The notes: generated by a model not told the origin, from the sequence alone. 64,000 bases of DNA from Rhizobium sp. NFR03 (GCF_900111275.1 NZ_FOGR01000008.1:62001-126000), one strand, 5' to 3'. Shown: positions 8,892 to 18,374, counted from the first letter of the stretch. Numbers and translations are program-made.

Positions 8892-9719
8892 ATGTTTCAA
8901 AATCGCACCGAGGCCTTGGCCCTCGCCCTGCCTGCGGCGCTCTTTGCCGGCCTCGTCTTCCTCGTGCCGGTCGTCCTGCTCCTGTCGGAAGGATTTCGCG
9001 TCAGCGGCAGCTGGTCGCTGTCCGCCTACGCCGATTTCTTCTCGCAGCCGCTCAACCGCACCGTTTTCCTGCGCACCCTGAAGCTCGGTGCGCTGGTCAC
9101 GCTCGCCGCCGCGCTGATCGGCTATGCCACGGCCATCGCCATCGTCGCCCTGCCGCCCGGCGCGAAGGGCCGGATGATCGGTCTGGTCATTCTGCCGCTG
9201 ATGGTTTCGCCCGTGGCGCGAACCTATGCCTGGATCGTCATTCTCGGGCGCACCGGCATCGTCAATCAGGCGCTCACAGGGCTCGGGCTTACCGATGCGC
9301 CCGTTCGCATCCTCTTCTCGGAAACGGCTGTCTTCATCGGCCTGCTGCAATTGTTCCTGCCGCTGATGGTGATCTCGTTGATCAGCGCGCTTGAAAACCT
9401 GCCGCGCGACGTCGTGCCGGCAGCGCGCGTTCTGGGCGCCAACCCCTTGCAGGTATTCTGGAAGGTCATCCTCCCATTGACGCGGGAGGGGCTGGTCGTC
9501 GGGGGAACCCTTGTCTTCACGGGCTCCATGACGGCCTATATCACCCCCGCCATTCTCGGCGGCTCGAAGGTTCTCATGCTGGAAACACTGCTCTACCAGC
9601 AGGTGACGACCGCCAATAATTTCGTATCGGCCAGCATCATCGCTCTTATCCTGATCGTCATGAGTTTTGCCGCCAACAGTCTCCTCAAGCGGCTGGGCGT
9701 AGCGAGGACTGCGCGATGA
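8892..9719 (+). CDS. ABC transporter permease (PotB-like)
   Basis: The 275-residue membrane protein starts at MFQNRTEALALALPAAL (ATG 8892); upstream in-frame residues are charged and not membrane-like. It has about six helices, with the EAA coupling loop ARVLGANPLQVFWKVILPLT near residues 180-200 and the motif TAYITPAILGGSKVLMLETL typical of PotB-type permeases. It lies 73 bases after the binding-protein gene and overlaps the next permease by 4 bases (ATGA). Confidence 0.93.
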   Translation: MFQNRTEALALALPAALFAGLVFLVPVVLLLSEGFRVSGSWSLSAYADFFSQPLNRTVFLRTLKLGALVTLAAALIGYATAIAIVALPPGAKGRMIGLVILPLMVSPVARTYAWIVILGRTGIVNQALTGLGLTDAPVRILFSETAVFIGLLQLFLPLMVISLISALENLPRDVVPAARVLGANPLQVFWKVILPLTREGLVVGGTLVFTGSMTAYITPAILGGSKVLMLETLLYQQVTTANNFVSASIIALILIVMSFAANSLLKRLGVARTAR

Positions 9720-10495
9720 GCAGCAGATCCGTTTCCGCGATCATCCTGTTTCTGGTGATGGTCTTTCTCATCGGGCCATTCCTGATCATCGTCGCTGCGT
9801 CCTTTTCCGCCGGTGACTCGCTTGCTTTTCCGCCGCAGGGCTTCTCGCTCAAGTGGATCGCCAAGGTCTTCACGGTCGAAAGCTTCCGCGAGAGCTTCGC
9901 CATGTCCATGTTCCTCGCCATCGGCGGAACGGGTGCGGCACTGGTGCTGGGGATCCCGGCGGCCTATGCGATGTCGCGTTACAGACTGCCCGGCGCGGAG
10001 ACGGTTCGGACCGTCGTTTCCGCGCCGATCATCGTTCCCGGCATCATCGTCGGCCTGGCGCTGCTGCGTTATGTCGTCGTTCCCGCCGGCATCCCCGTCG
10101 TGCTCGCGCTGTTTCTGGCGCATACGGCTCTGGTTCTGCCCTATGCCGTCCGGGTGGTGTCGGCCAGCCTTGCCAATCTGCGCTCGGACATCGAGGAAGC
10201 AGCCGTGCTCCTCGGGTCCTCCCGGCTGGGCGCGTTCTTCCGGGTGGTGCTGCCGAATATCAGCGGCGGCATTCTCTCGGCGTTCATCCTCGGCTTCGTG
10301 ACGAGCTTCAACCAGGTTCCCGTATCGCTTTTCCTGTCCGGGCCGGGCGTGCGCACGCTGCCCATCGACATGCTCGGTTACATGGAGATCGTGTTCGATC
10401 CTTCCATCGCCGCGCTGTCGTCGCTCCTGGCATTCCTGTCCATCGGCATCGTTTTCCTCGCCGAGCGTTTTCTGGGGTTTTCCCGCTATGTCTGA
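9716..10495 (+). CDS. ABC transporter permease (PotC-like)
   Basis: The 259-residue membrane protein has five to six helices, EAA loop AVLLGSSRLGAFFRVVLPNI (about 160-180) and the PotC-like segment FNQVPVSLFLSGPGVRTLP. The 4-base ATGA overlap with the upstream permease and the 8-base overlap with the ATPase gene imply translational coupling, as expected for subunits of one importer. Confidence 0.93.
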   Translation: MSSRSVSAIILFLVMVFLIGPFLIIVAASFSAGDSLAFPPQGFSLKWIAKVFTVESFRESFAMSMFLAIGGTGAALVLGIPAAYAMSRYRLPGAETVRTVVSAPIIVPGIIVGLALLRYVVVPAGIPVVLALFLAHTALVLPYAVRVVSASLANLRSDIEEAAVLLGSSRLGAFFRVVLPNISGGILSAFILGFVTSFNQVPVSLFLSGPGVRTLPIDMLGYMEIVFDPSIAALSSLLAFLSIGIVFLAERFLGFSRYV

Positions 10496-11513
10496 CCGTG
10501 CCTATCTCTCTCTCGACAAGCTCACTCTCGGCTATGGCAAGACGCTTGCCGTCCGCGACCTCGATCTCGATATCCGCAAGGGAGAGCTTCTGGCGCTTCT
10601 CGGCCCGTCCGGCTGCGGCAAGACGACCACCATGCGCGCCATTGCCGGCCTCATGCGCCCCGTGAGCGGACATATCCGGCTCGACGGCGCCGATATAACG
10701 CGCCTGGCCGCCAACAGGCGTCAGGTCGGGCTGATGTTCCAGTCCTACGCTCTCTTTCCGCACCTCACCGTGTTCGAGAATGTCGCCTTCGGATTGCGTC
10801 TGAAGGGCATGGCCGGAGCAGCGCTCGACGACCGGGTCGCCAGGGGCCTTGCATCGGTTGGCCTGTCGGATTTCTCGAGCCGCAAGGTTCCGGAGCTTTC
10901 CGGAGGGCAGCAGCAGCGCGTCGCGCTTGCACGGTCCATGGTGATGGAGCCCAAAGTCCTCCTTCTGGACGAGCCCCTCTCCAATCTGGATGCGCGCCTT
11001 CGCCTCGACATGCGTACCGAGCTTCAGCGCGTCCAGAAGCAGACCGGCGTGACCATGATCTTCGTCACGCATGATCAGGTGGAGGCGCTCGCCCTCGCTG
11101 ACCGCATCGTCGTGATGAAAAACGGCGCCATCGAACAGATCGGTACGCCCGAAGAGATCTACAATCGTCCGGTCTCGCGCTTCGTGGCGGATTTCGTCGG
11201 TTTCGAGACGGTGTTTGCGCTCAATGCCGGCCGGCTGGTGACATCGACAGGGGAGATGCCCTTTCCCGATGCGCCAGCGGACGCCGCCGGTCTTGCCTGG
11301 CGCCCGAAAGGCGTCGAGCTTGGGACGGGGCCGATGCGTGGTATCGTCAAGGGGGTCTCCTTTGCGGGCGGCACCCGCGAATACGTGCTCGAGACCCCAC
11401 TCGGCCCCGTCAAGGCGGAAGCCGATGCGTCCCTCACCGCGCACGCTCTGGGCGACGAGATCGCCTTCGATCTTCCGATCTCGGCCGCCGCTCCTCTCCA
11501 GCGGTTTGCGTGA
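10488..11513 (+). CDS. ABC transporter ATP-binding protein (PotA/CysA-like)
   Basis: The 341-residue ATPase has Walker A GPSGCGKT (39-46), Q-loop FQSYALFPHL, signature LSGGQQQR, Walker B VLLLDEPLSNLD and the H-loop FVTHDQVEALALADRI. Residues from about 240 on form the C-terminal OB-type (TOBE) regulatory domain common to the Pot/Mal/Cys importers. It overlaps the PotC-like gene by 8 bases. All catalytic residues are intact. Confidence 0.95.
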   Translation: MSDRAYLSLDKLTLGYGKTLAVRDLDLDIRKGELLALLGPSGCGKTTTMRAIAGLMRPVSGHIRLDGADITRLAANRRQVGLMFQSYALFPHLTVFENVAFGLRLKGMAGAALDDRVARGLASVGLSDFSSRKVPELSGGQQQRVALARSMVMEPKVLLLDEPLSNLDARLRLDMRTELQRVQKQTGVTMIFVTHDQVEALALADRIVVMKNGAIEQIGTPEEIYNRPVSRFVADFVGFETVFALNAGRLVTSTGEMPFPDAPADAAGLAWRPKGVELGTGPMRGIVKGVSFAGGTREYVLETPLGPVKAEADASLTAHALGDEIAFDLPISAAAPLQRFA

Positions 11514-11519
11514 TCCGGC

Positions 11520-12458
11520 ATGGGGGTATGGATCGATACGGATATGGGCTTTGATGACATTGCAGCCATTCTGGTGGTGCGGCATGGCGGGCTGGAGATC
11601 GACGGCGTGTCCCTCGTATTCGGCAACGCGCCGATGGAGCAGGTGCGGCGCAACGCTGCGGGCGCTTCACGCGCCTTCGGCTGGCGTTTCCCTTTCCATG
11701 CGGGGCGAAGCCTGCCGGTTCTCGGTCAGCTGGAAACGGCGCAATCCATTCTCGGGGACATCGGCATCCCGACAGCGGGCCTCAAGCTGCCCGAAGCGCC
11801 CGATCTTGAAGCGCCCGATCCTGTCGCGGGCAATGCCTTCGCGGCTCTGTGCGCCTGGCTTGAGACCGCCCCCTCCCCCCGCCGTATCCTTGCGCTCGGG
11901 CCGCTTACCAACATTGCAGCCGTCGTGCTTGCCCGCCCTGACCTCGCCAGCCGGATCGACAATCTCACATGGATGGGGGGCGGCGTGACGCGCGGCAACC
12001 ACACGGCATCTGCCGAGTTCAATGCCTATGCGGACCCCGAGGCCGCCGCCATCGTGCTGGCGGGCAGCACTGCGTTGCGGATGGTGGATCTCGATCTGTG
12101 CCGTACGGTGCTTGCCTATCCATCCGATGTCGAGCCGATCCGGCAGGCTGGCGGAGAGAATGCGGCTCTGCTTGCGGATCTCCTTGCCGGTTTCATCGAC
12201 ATCGCCACGACGCGGCAGAGATCGGGCATGGCGCTCTACGATGCGGTGGCCGCCTGCGCCTTCATCGACCGTGACTGCGTCACCTTTCAGCCGGCGCGGA
12301 TCGAAATAGAGCTTGCCGGCCGGCTGACGCGCGGGCGCACCGTCGTGGAAACGCGAGCGAGCCATGGCGTCTTCAACGCGCATTTCGCGGCGAATGGCGA
12401 TGCTCCTGACATGCGCGCAACGATCCTCGAAGCATTGAGCCGGGAGGCCGCGAGATGA
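11520..12458 (+). CDS. nucleoside hydrolase (IUNH family)
   Basis: The 312-residue protein starts MGVWIDTDMGFDDIAAILVV, carrying the D-T-D-x-G-x-D-D calcium/ribose-binding signature of inosine-uridine nucleoside N-ribohydrolases, with further family motifs ALGPLTNIA and FNAYADPEAAAIVL. It would hydrolyse the N-glycosidic bond of a (purine) nucleoside to free base plus ribose in the cytoplasm. Near the C-terminus MALYDAVAA replaces the more usual L-H-D pattern, so base preference may differ. It starts 6 bases after the ATPase stop with no strong ribosome site and overlaps adenine deaminase by 4 bases, indicating coupling. Confidence 0.9.
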   Translation: MGVWIDTDMGFDDIAAILVVRHGGLEIDGVSLVFGNAPMEQVRRNAAGASRAFGWRFPFHAGRSLPVLGQLETAQSILGDIGIPTAGLKLPEAPDLEAPDPVAGNAFAALCAWLETAPSPRRILALGPLTNIAAVVLARPDLASRIDNLTWMGGGVTRGNHTASAEFNAYADPEAAAIVLAGSTALRMVDLDLCRTVLAYPSDVEPIRQAGGENAALLADLLAGFIDIATTRQRSGMALYDAVAACAFIDRDCVTFQPARIEIELAGRLTRGRTVVETRASHGVFNAHFAANGDAPDMRATILEALSREAAR

Positions 12459-14239
12459 CGGACCGCAACCGCGAACCCGACGATCTCAACGATTTCGCGC
12501 TTCGTAAGCGCGCCATCGCTGCCGCACGCGGCGATGCGCCATTCGACAGGATGATCGTCGGCGGTATTCTGGTCGACATGGTCACAGGTGAGCGCCGGGC
12601 GGCAGACATCGGAACCGTCGGCCCGCTGATCGCCTCGGTCCATCCGCCCGGAGTCCGGCGGGATGCTGCCGATATCCTCGACACAGCGGGCGGGTTCGTG
12701 ACGCCCGGCCTGATCGACACGCATATGCATATCGAAAGCTCCATGGTCACGCCCGCGACCTATGCTCGCGCCGTCCTGCCAAGGGGCGTTACCACCATCG
12801 TCTGGGACCCTCACGAACTTGCGAATGTTCACGGGATGGACGGTATCCGCTTTGCAATCGAGGCGACGCGGACGCTGGCCTTGCGCACCCTCCTGCTGGC
12901 GCCGTCCTGCGTGCCTTCCGCACCTGGCTTCGAGCTGGCCGGCGCGGAGGTCGATGCCGGAACGATGGCGCGCCTGCTGGCGATGCCGGACATACACGGA
13001 GTCGCGGAAGTCATGAACATGCGGGGCGTCATCAATGGCGAGCCGACCATGCAGGGGATCGTTCAGGCTGGACTTGCAGCCGGCAAGCCCGTTTGCGGAC
13101 ATGCACGCGGTCTCGAGGGCGCAGACCTCGCCGCATTCATGACGGCCGGTATCGAGTCCGATCACGAACTCGTTTCCGGCCCGGATCTCCTTGCGAAACT
13201 GCGTGCGGGGCTGATCATCGAGCTGCGCGGCTCTCACGATCATCTGCTGCCCGAATTCGTGGAAACGATCAATCGGCTCGGTCATCTTCCGCAGACCGTC
13301 ACGCTTTGCTCCGACGACGTCTTTCCCGACGACCTGATGGAAAGAGGCGGTATCGACGATGTGGTGCGGCGGCTGGTGCGATACGGGCTGAGGCCCGAAT
13401 GGGCCTTGCGCGCCGCCACGCTCAATGCGGCTCAACGGCTTGGCCGGCGCGATCTCGGCCTGATCGCCGCAGGACGCCGCGCCGATATCGTGATCGCCCC
13501 GGATCTCGATGATTTCCAGGCGAAGGTCGTCATCGCCAGCGGCCGGATCGTCGGCCGGAACGGTTGCCTTGACGGGACGATCCCGCCAGCCGACACCACC
13601 GCCTTGCGGCATTCGATGAAGATTGCTCCGCTCGAACCCGACGATTTCAGGATCCGTTCAGATCTCGACCGGGTGCGTATCGCGACCATCGACCGGCCGA
13701 GGTTCACGCGCTGGGGCGACGTCAGCGCCCAGGTTCACGATGGTTTCGTCGTTCCGCCGGATGACGTCACCCTCATCGCCGTCGCTCACCGCCATGGCCG
13801 GGCGGACAGCAGACCGTGTGTCGGCTTCCTGCGCGAATGGGGAACGTGGCGCGGGGCGTTCGCAACCACCGTATCGCATGACAGCCACAATCTGACGGTG
13901 TTCGGCAGCAATCCGGCCGATATGGCGGCAGCGGCCAATGCCGTGATTGCAGCAGGAGGCGGCATGGCGGTGGCGAGCAAGGGCGGCGTCGATGCCTGTC
14001 TGCCGCTTCCCCTCTCGGGGCTCGTTTCCGATGCGGCGTTGCCCGACGTCGCGCAGGCCTTCACGGCCGTCCGGGCGGCCATGGACCGCATCATCGACTG
14101 GCAGCCGCCCTATCTCGTTTTCAAGGCCTGTTTCGGGGCGACGCTCGCCTGCAATGCCGGCCCTCATCAGACGGACAGAGGCATTGCCGATGTGGAAACC
14201 GGTCGTCTTCTGGAAACGCCTGTTCTGACCGACCGATAA
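12455..14239 (+). CDS. ade: adenine deaminase
   Basis: The 594-residue amidohydrolase converts adenine to hypoxanthine plus ammonia. Diagnostic stretches are VTPGLIDTHMHIESSMVTP (metal-binding H-x-H of the ADE family), GVTTIVWDPHELANVHG, the H in CGHARGLEGADL, and the C-terminal ADE domain with GGGMAVASKGGVDACLPLPL. Its length matches the bacterial Ade/AdeC family. It follows the nucleoside hydrolase with a 4-base overlap, so the operon encodes nucleoside to free purine to hypoxanthine. Its stop directly abuts the stop of the convergent M20 gene with no gap. Confidence 0.94.
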   Translation: MTDRNREPDDLNDFALRKRAIAAARGDAPFDRMIVGGILVDMVTGERRAADIGTVGPLIASVHPPGVRRDAADILDTAGGFVTPGLIDTHMHIESSMVTPATYARAVLPRGVTTIVWDPHELANVHGMDGIRFAIEATRTLALRTLLLAPSCVPSAPGFELAGAEVDAGTMARLLAMPDIHGVAEVMNMRGVINGEPTMQGIVQAGLAAGKPVCGHARGLEGADLAAFMTAGIESDHELVSGPDLLAKLRAGLIIELRGSHDHLLPEFVETINRLGHLPQTVTLCSDDVFPDDLMERGGIDDVVRRLVRYGLRPEWALRAATLNAAQRLGRRDLGLIAAGRRADIVIAPDLDDFQAKVVIASGRIVGRNGCLDGTIPPADTTALRHSMKIAPLEPDDFRIRSDLDRVRIATIDRPRFTRWGDVSAQVHDGFVVPPDDVTLIAVAHRHGRADSRPCVGFLREWGTWRGAFATTVSHDSHNLTVFGSNPADMAAAANAVIAAGGGMAVASKGGVDACLPLPLSGLVSDAALPDVAQAFTAVRAAMDRIIDWQPPYLVFKACFGATLACNAGPHQTDRGIADVETGRLLETPVLTDR

Positions 14240-15409
14240 TCAGCCGTGCAATTCCTGCTCGACCAGCGTCACCCAGAAACGAACGCCCGGCCCGATGGCG
14301 TCGTCGTTGAAATCATAGGCGGTGTTGTGATGCAGCGCGCCATCCACCGCCGGTCCATTGCCGAGCCAGACATAACAGCCCGGCGCGCGCCCGGCGAAGA
14401 AGGCGAAATCGTCGCCGGCCGTCGATGGGGGAAAGGCCGTGCGGACCTTCTCGCCGAACACGGACCGTGCCGCAGCGAGAGCGCGGGCCGCGGCATCGGC
14501 ATCGTTGACGACGGGCGGGATGCGCCGCTCGAACGCATAGTCGGCGGCAATGCCGAACATCACGGCGGTGCCTTCGGCCAGCTGGCGGATTCCCGTTTCA
14601 AGCTGATCGCGCACCTCCGGCACATAGGCGCGTGCCGTACCGCCGATCTCCACGACGTCGGGAATGACGTTCAAGGCCCTGGGATCGCCCGCCTGTACGG
14701 AGCAGGCGCTGACGACGGCCGGTTGAAGGGGGTCGATCACACGGCCGACAAGGGTCTGGAGCGCCGCCAGAAAGCTCGCGGCCGCCGTTATGGGGTCGCG
14801 GCCGAGATGCGGTTTCGCGCCATGTGTTCCCGTACCGCGAAAGGTCACGCGCCAGCTGTCGGACGAGGCAAGCTGGGGCCCTGCGACGACGGCGATCTCA
14901 TCGGTCTGAAGGCCCGGCATGTTGTGAAGGCCATAGACGGCATCGCAAGGAAACCGGTCGAAAAGACCGTCCTCGACCATGCGCCGGGCGCCGCCGCGCC
15001 CTTCCTCGGCCGGCTGGAAGATGAAGTGCACCGTTCCGGAAAAGGCGCGGCTGCGGGCGAGATGGCGCGCCGCGCCCAGAAGAAGCACCGTGTGTCCGTC
15101 GTGACCGCAAGCATGCATTGTCCCGGGAACCGTCGAGCGATAGGGACGGTCGGCCGTTTCAGGCATGGCGAGCGCGTCCATGTCCGCTCGCAGCCCGATG
15201 CGGCGCGCACCGTCTCCGATCTTCAGGGTGCCGACGACACCGGTGCCTCCGAGACCCCGTGTCACGGTGACCCCTGCCTCCTCCAGAAGCCTTGCGACAA
15301 TCGCGCTCGTTCGCACTTCCTCGAAGCCGAGCTCCGGATAGGCATGAAGGTCCTGCCTGAGATCGGTCAGAAAAGGCAGGTCGGCGGCGATATCGGGAGG
15401 CAGTATCAT
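14240..15409 (-). CDS. M20 family amidohydrolase (hippurate/N-acyl-amino acid hydrolase-like)
   Basis: The 389-residue cytoplasmic peptidase-fold protein has the M20D motifs GLRADMDALAMPE, HACGHDGHT (metal ligands) and FQPAEEGRGGARRMVEDGLFD (catalytic Glu pair). This family cleaves N-acyl amino acids, hippurate or indole-acetyl-amino acids; the substrate is not predictable. It is transcribed towards adenine deaminase and divergently from the phosphoribosyltransferase at 15503, so it is probably not in the purine operon although it is embedded in that neighbourhood. Confidence 0.92.
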   Translation of the reverse strand: MILPPDIAADLPFLTDLRQDLHAYPELGFEEVRTSAIVARLLEEAGVTVTRGLGGTGVVGTLKIGDGARRIGLRADMDALAMPETADRPYRSTVPGTMHACGHDGHTVLLLGAARHLARSRAFSGTVHFIFQPAEEGRGGARRMVEDGLFDRFPCDAVYGLHNMPGLQTDEIAVVAGPQLASSDSWRVTFRGTGTHGAKPHLGRDPITAAASFLAALQTLVGRVIDPLQPAVVSACSVQAGDPRALNVIPDVVEIGGTARAYVPEVRDQLETGIRQLAEGTAVMFGIAADYAFERRIPPVVNDADAAARALAAARSVFGEKVRTAFPPSTAGDDFAFFAGRAPGCYVWLGNGPAVDGALHHNTAYDFNDDAIGPGVRFWVTLVEQELHG

Positions 15410-15502
15410 GGCGGGGTCGCAGGCCCTTGCGTGGAGGGAAAGATCGAATGACCCTATACCGCAGAAAGTTCTTTATCCAAAACCCCAGACAAGGACGTCG
15501 CG

Positions 15503-16213
15503 ATGCAGCCGCATGATCTCTGGCAGACGATCTACCAGCCGGGGTCTTTCGATCCCGGTGGACCCCACGAGACCGTTTACCCGGCCACGCTTCGCGATGG
15601 CCGCCAGCTTCTCCTGCCGATACGACCCCTCGCCGATGGCCGGCATGCGCTCGCGTCGCTGATTATCAATCAGGCAAGTTTTACCGTTCAGGATGCGCTG
15701 GCCGGGCAACTCGCCGATCTGCTTGCGCCGTTTGCACCTGATATCGTCGTCGGACTGCCGACCCTCGGATTGACGCTTGCAGGCGCCGCCGCGCGCATGC
15801 TCGGCCATTCGCGCTACGTGCCTCTCGGAACCTCGCGCAAGTTCTGGTATCGCGACGATCTCTCCGAACCGATGTCCTCCATCACGACCCCGGGCATAGA
15901 GAAGCGGCTCTACCTCGATCCGCGCATGCTGGCGCTGCTGGAGGGACGGCGCGTCGTGCTTGTCGATGACGTCATTTCCAGCGGCACCTCCATCCGCGCC
16001 GGTCTTTCGCTTCTGGCACGGGTGAACGTCAAGCCCGTGGCTGTCGGTGCGGCCATGCTGCAGTCACGCCGATGGGACGTTGCGCTGGCAGACGCTGGAG
16101 AGGACATTCGAGCCCGCACGCTTGGCGTTTTCTCGACACCGCTTCTCTCAAGGACGGAAAAGGGAGACTGGTGCGATGCTTCGGAAATCTCGTCTACACT
16201 TCGCGGCGCCTAG
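15503..16213 (+). CDS. phosphoribosyltransferase-family protein
   Basis: The 236-residue protein carries the PRPP-binding loop VVLVDDVISSGTS (about residues 151-163) of type I phosphoribosyltransferases and an upstream VVGLPTLGLTLAGAAA segment like the PPi loop. The C-terminal part is unlike Apt or Hpt. Placed beside nucleoside hydrolase and adenine deaminase, it probably salvages the released base (hypoxanthine or another purine) to a nucleotide. That role is inferred from context. It has its own upstream region (15410-15502), shared with the divergent M20 gene. Confidence 0.85.
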   Translation: MQPHDLWQTIYQPGSFDPGGPHETVYPATLRDGRQLLLPIRPLADGRHALASLIINQASFTVQDALAGQLADLLAPFAPDIVVGLPTLGLTLAGAAARMLGHSRYVPLGTSRKFWYRDDLSEPMSSITTPGIEKRLYLDPRMLALLEGRRVVLVDDVISSGTSIRAGLSLLARVNVKPVAVGAAMLQSRRWDVALADAGEDIRARTLGVFSTPLLSRTEKGDWCDASEISSTLRGA

Positions 16214-16363
16214 ACGCGGGTCGCCTCGTCAAGATGTCCATCAGAAAAATAACCATTAGATTTTTTTAATCTTCCGGCCACCAAAAGGAAAGGTTGAGCA
16301 GCATATTTTCTACATGTGTCCAGCAGGGCCTTCAAGCTCCATGGACGAACAAAGGAAACGATC

Positions 16364-16669
16364 ATGTGGATCAACGCAAAATCTCTCTTCACAACCGGGT
16401 TGATCGCCGTAACCATCACAGGTGCCGCGATGGCCACCGCACCGCAGGCTGAGGCCCGAAACCGGTTCGGTGTCGGGCTTGCGGCCGGTGCCGTCGGCGG
16501 CGCCCTGCTCGCGGGAGCACTTGACAGACCTGTTTACGCTGCACCTGTCTATCCATCGACAGTCTACGAGCCCGTTTATCCGCCTGTCGTGGAAGCGTAT
16601 CCGGCCTGTAGAACGGTGTGGCACCAGAATGCCTGGGGCGACATGTATCGGACCCGCAGCTGCAACTGA
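16364..16669 (+). CDS. small exported protein of unknown function
   Basis: The 101-residue protein is read from ATG 16364 after AAAGGA; the longer frame from 16316 has no ribosome site and would bury the signal peptide. The N-terminus (KSLFTTGLIAVTITGAAMA) ends near PQAEA, a signal-peptidase-I-like site. The mature part has a glycine-zipper-like stretch GVGLAAGAVGGALLAGAL followed by a Pro/Tyr-rich segment and two Cys (PACRTVW and RSCN). No family was recognised beyond a general resemblance to small rhizobial periplasmic or envelope proteins. Confidence 0.75.
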   Translation: MWINAKSLFTTGLIAVTITGAAMATAPQAEARNRFGVGLAAGAVGGALLAGALDRPVYAAPVYPSTVYEPVYPPVVEAYPACRTVWHQNAWGDMYRTRSCN

Positions 16670-16766
16670 CCGCAGACATTAACCTAAATTAGACTTCAGT
16701 TCGCTGATGAGACGTGCGTTCAAGCGAGCGATCACGATCACGGCATATTACGAATCGGAGACTATC

Positions 16767-17450
16767 ATGAAACTCACGCACATCGTCCTCGCCGCTCTCA
16801 TGGCATCGAGCTCGATCGGCGCAGCCGCTTATGCTGCCGACCCGGACAAGTCGACCGCTCAGGAAACGAAAGTGGGCAAGGAACTTGGCAGGCTCTCCAC
16901 CGATGGTGCGACTGCGTTCCGCGACATTCGTCTGGCGCGAATTGCCATCTTCGACGCAGAGCCCGGCAAAGCCAAATCTCTCATCGAGAAGGCGCAAGCA
17001 TCGCTGAAGGCTGCCAAAGCGGATGACACGGCATACCTGAAGGCCGATGGCGACTTGGTCGCCGCGCCTCGCTCTGTAAATACGGCAAAGCCCGATGCAA
17101 ACCCAACCCCGACACCGAAGCCGGCGGGTGAGGAGATCGCATGGCTTCCGATCGATGGACAACTTGTCCTGGGCGAGGATCTGGTCTCGACGCCTAAAAA
17201 GCAGGCTGCCGTGAAGAAGGCAAACCAGCATCTGCAAGCCGGGGACCGCAAGACCGCAACTGAGACATTGAAGGCCGCTGATATCGATGTAAGCTTCACC
17301 ATGGCCGTTGTGCCTCTCGACAAGACGATCACGACGGCAGGTGACGCGGCAAGCTTGATCAAGGAAGGGAAGTACTACGAGGCGAATGCGGAGCTGAAGC
17401 AGTTGGAAGATTCCGTTCGCTTCGACACGCTCGACGTGACCGCCGGATAA
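16767..17450 (+). CDS. YfdX-like periplasmic protein
   Basis: The 227-residue protein has a signal peptide (MKLTHIVLAALMASSSIG, cleavage near AAYAAD) and is rich in Lys and Ala. The segments DGATAFRDIRLARIAIFDAEPGKAKSLIEKA and IAWLPIDGQLVLGEDL match the YfdX family pattern, whose best-studied member is a stress-associated periplasmic protein of enterobacteria with uncertain function. It has a GGAG ribosome site, its own upstream spacer of about 100 bases, and a hairpin 31 bases after the stop. Confidence 0.8.
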   Translation: MKLTHIVLAALMASSSIGAAAYAADPDKSTAQETKVGKELGRLSTDGATAFRDIRLARIAIFDAEPGKAKSLIEKAQASLKAAKADDTAYLKADGDLVAAPRSVNTAKPDANPTPTPKPAGEEIAWLPIDGQLVLGEDLVSTPKKQAAVKKANQHLQAGDRKTATETLKAADIDVSFTMAVVPLDKTITTAGDAASLIKEGKYYEANAELKQLEDSVRFDTLDVTAG

Positions 17451-17480
17451 GCTCGGCCGAACCCAGAAACTGCTGACTTC

Positions 17481-17509
17481 AAGGCCGCCGTGGACATTCC
17501 GGCGGCCTT
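17481..17509 (+). terminator. hairpin downstream of yfdX-like gene
   Basis: A perfect inverted repeat AAGGCCGCC (17481-17489) and GGCGGCCTT (17501-17509) with an 11-nt loop lies 31 bases after the stop. It is followed by TCATCTG and not a T-run, so it is a weak intrinsic terminator at best. Confidence 0.5.
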
Positions 17510-17639
17510 CATCTGTCCAGCGGCAGCGTCTCGCTGCTCGATCTAAGCCCGCGACCGGGCAGCGAATGAAGATTCGGAGATGGTGATTTGACGGCCCGGT
17601 ATCTTTCCCGTTCCTTGGTGGAGCTGCTTCGGGTGTATC

Positions 17640-18200
17640 TGCGACGGAGAGATGCGCTCCTTCCATTGGCCGGATTGCTCCCCGGTGAGGATGGTTTCGC
17701 CGCCTTCAGCCCGCTGGACAGGCCGACCATATCGTCAACCTTCGCGGATACCTCAACCTCGCGCAGTGTGACGGTCTTGCCGTCGGCAACGAGAAAACAC
17801 ACGGGGCCGTCGGCTTGGGGCTGCGCGCGACAGTCGATACGATGACGAGATCAGGCGTTTCGCGTTCCTGAACGGTAACGTCGAGTGCCTGCCCCGGCTA
17901 CAAGGCGGCGTCGGCATGGTCGATGAAGACGATCGGCCTGGTATAGGTCATGCCACTATTCGTAAGGATCAGCGAAATCCGGACGCTGAGCGTGCAGGCC
18001 GGCAGCGATGTGCGGAGAAGATCGATTTCAGTTTCTGGAAGTGTGAACTCGAAATAGATCGGCTTCATCTGCGTGATCGTCACGATGGAGGTGCTCGGCG
18101 CGACGGACGCTTTACTCCACGGTGTTGACTTGGCGACAACATGGGCCGTCGTGTAAGCCACTAAGGCATTCGTCGTGGCAAGTCTGGCACAGAGATATTT
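17640..18200 (-). pseudogene. decayed RND-efflux periplasmic adaptor (AcrA/HlyD-type)
   Basis: On the minus strand three pieces in different frames line up with a membrane-fusion protein. At about 18000-18170: YTTAHVV...STSIVTITQMKPIYFEFTLPE, then RPIVFIDHADAAL, the usual I-T-Q-x-x-P-I-x-x-x-F-x-L-P-E and F-I-D motifs. A stop codon (TAG) follows, then PGQALDVTVQE and VADGKTVTLREVEVSAKVDD, and after another shift GETILTGEQ. At least one nonsense codon, two frame changes and an apparent deletion between FID and PGQ are visible, so no functional protein can be made. No RND pump gene follows. The outer boundaries are approximate. Confidence 0.65.
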
Positions 18201-18374
18201 TGCCTTTCCGACGTGCCAACTGTGCCGCGCTGTTGAAGAGATACTAACCCTCTCCAGATCCGCTAAGCGTTTGATATTGTCGAAATGTTGTGGTGAGCGC
18301 CGTGTTGTACACTTCCTCACCGTCTTGGCCCGGCGGATCGCGATCATGAAGCATGCAGGTTTGTTTTCCGAGGT

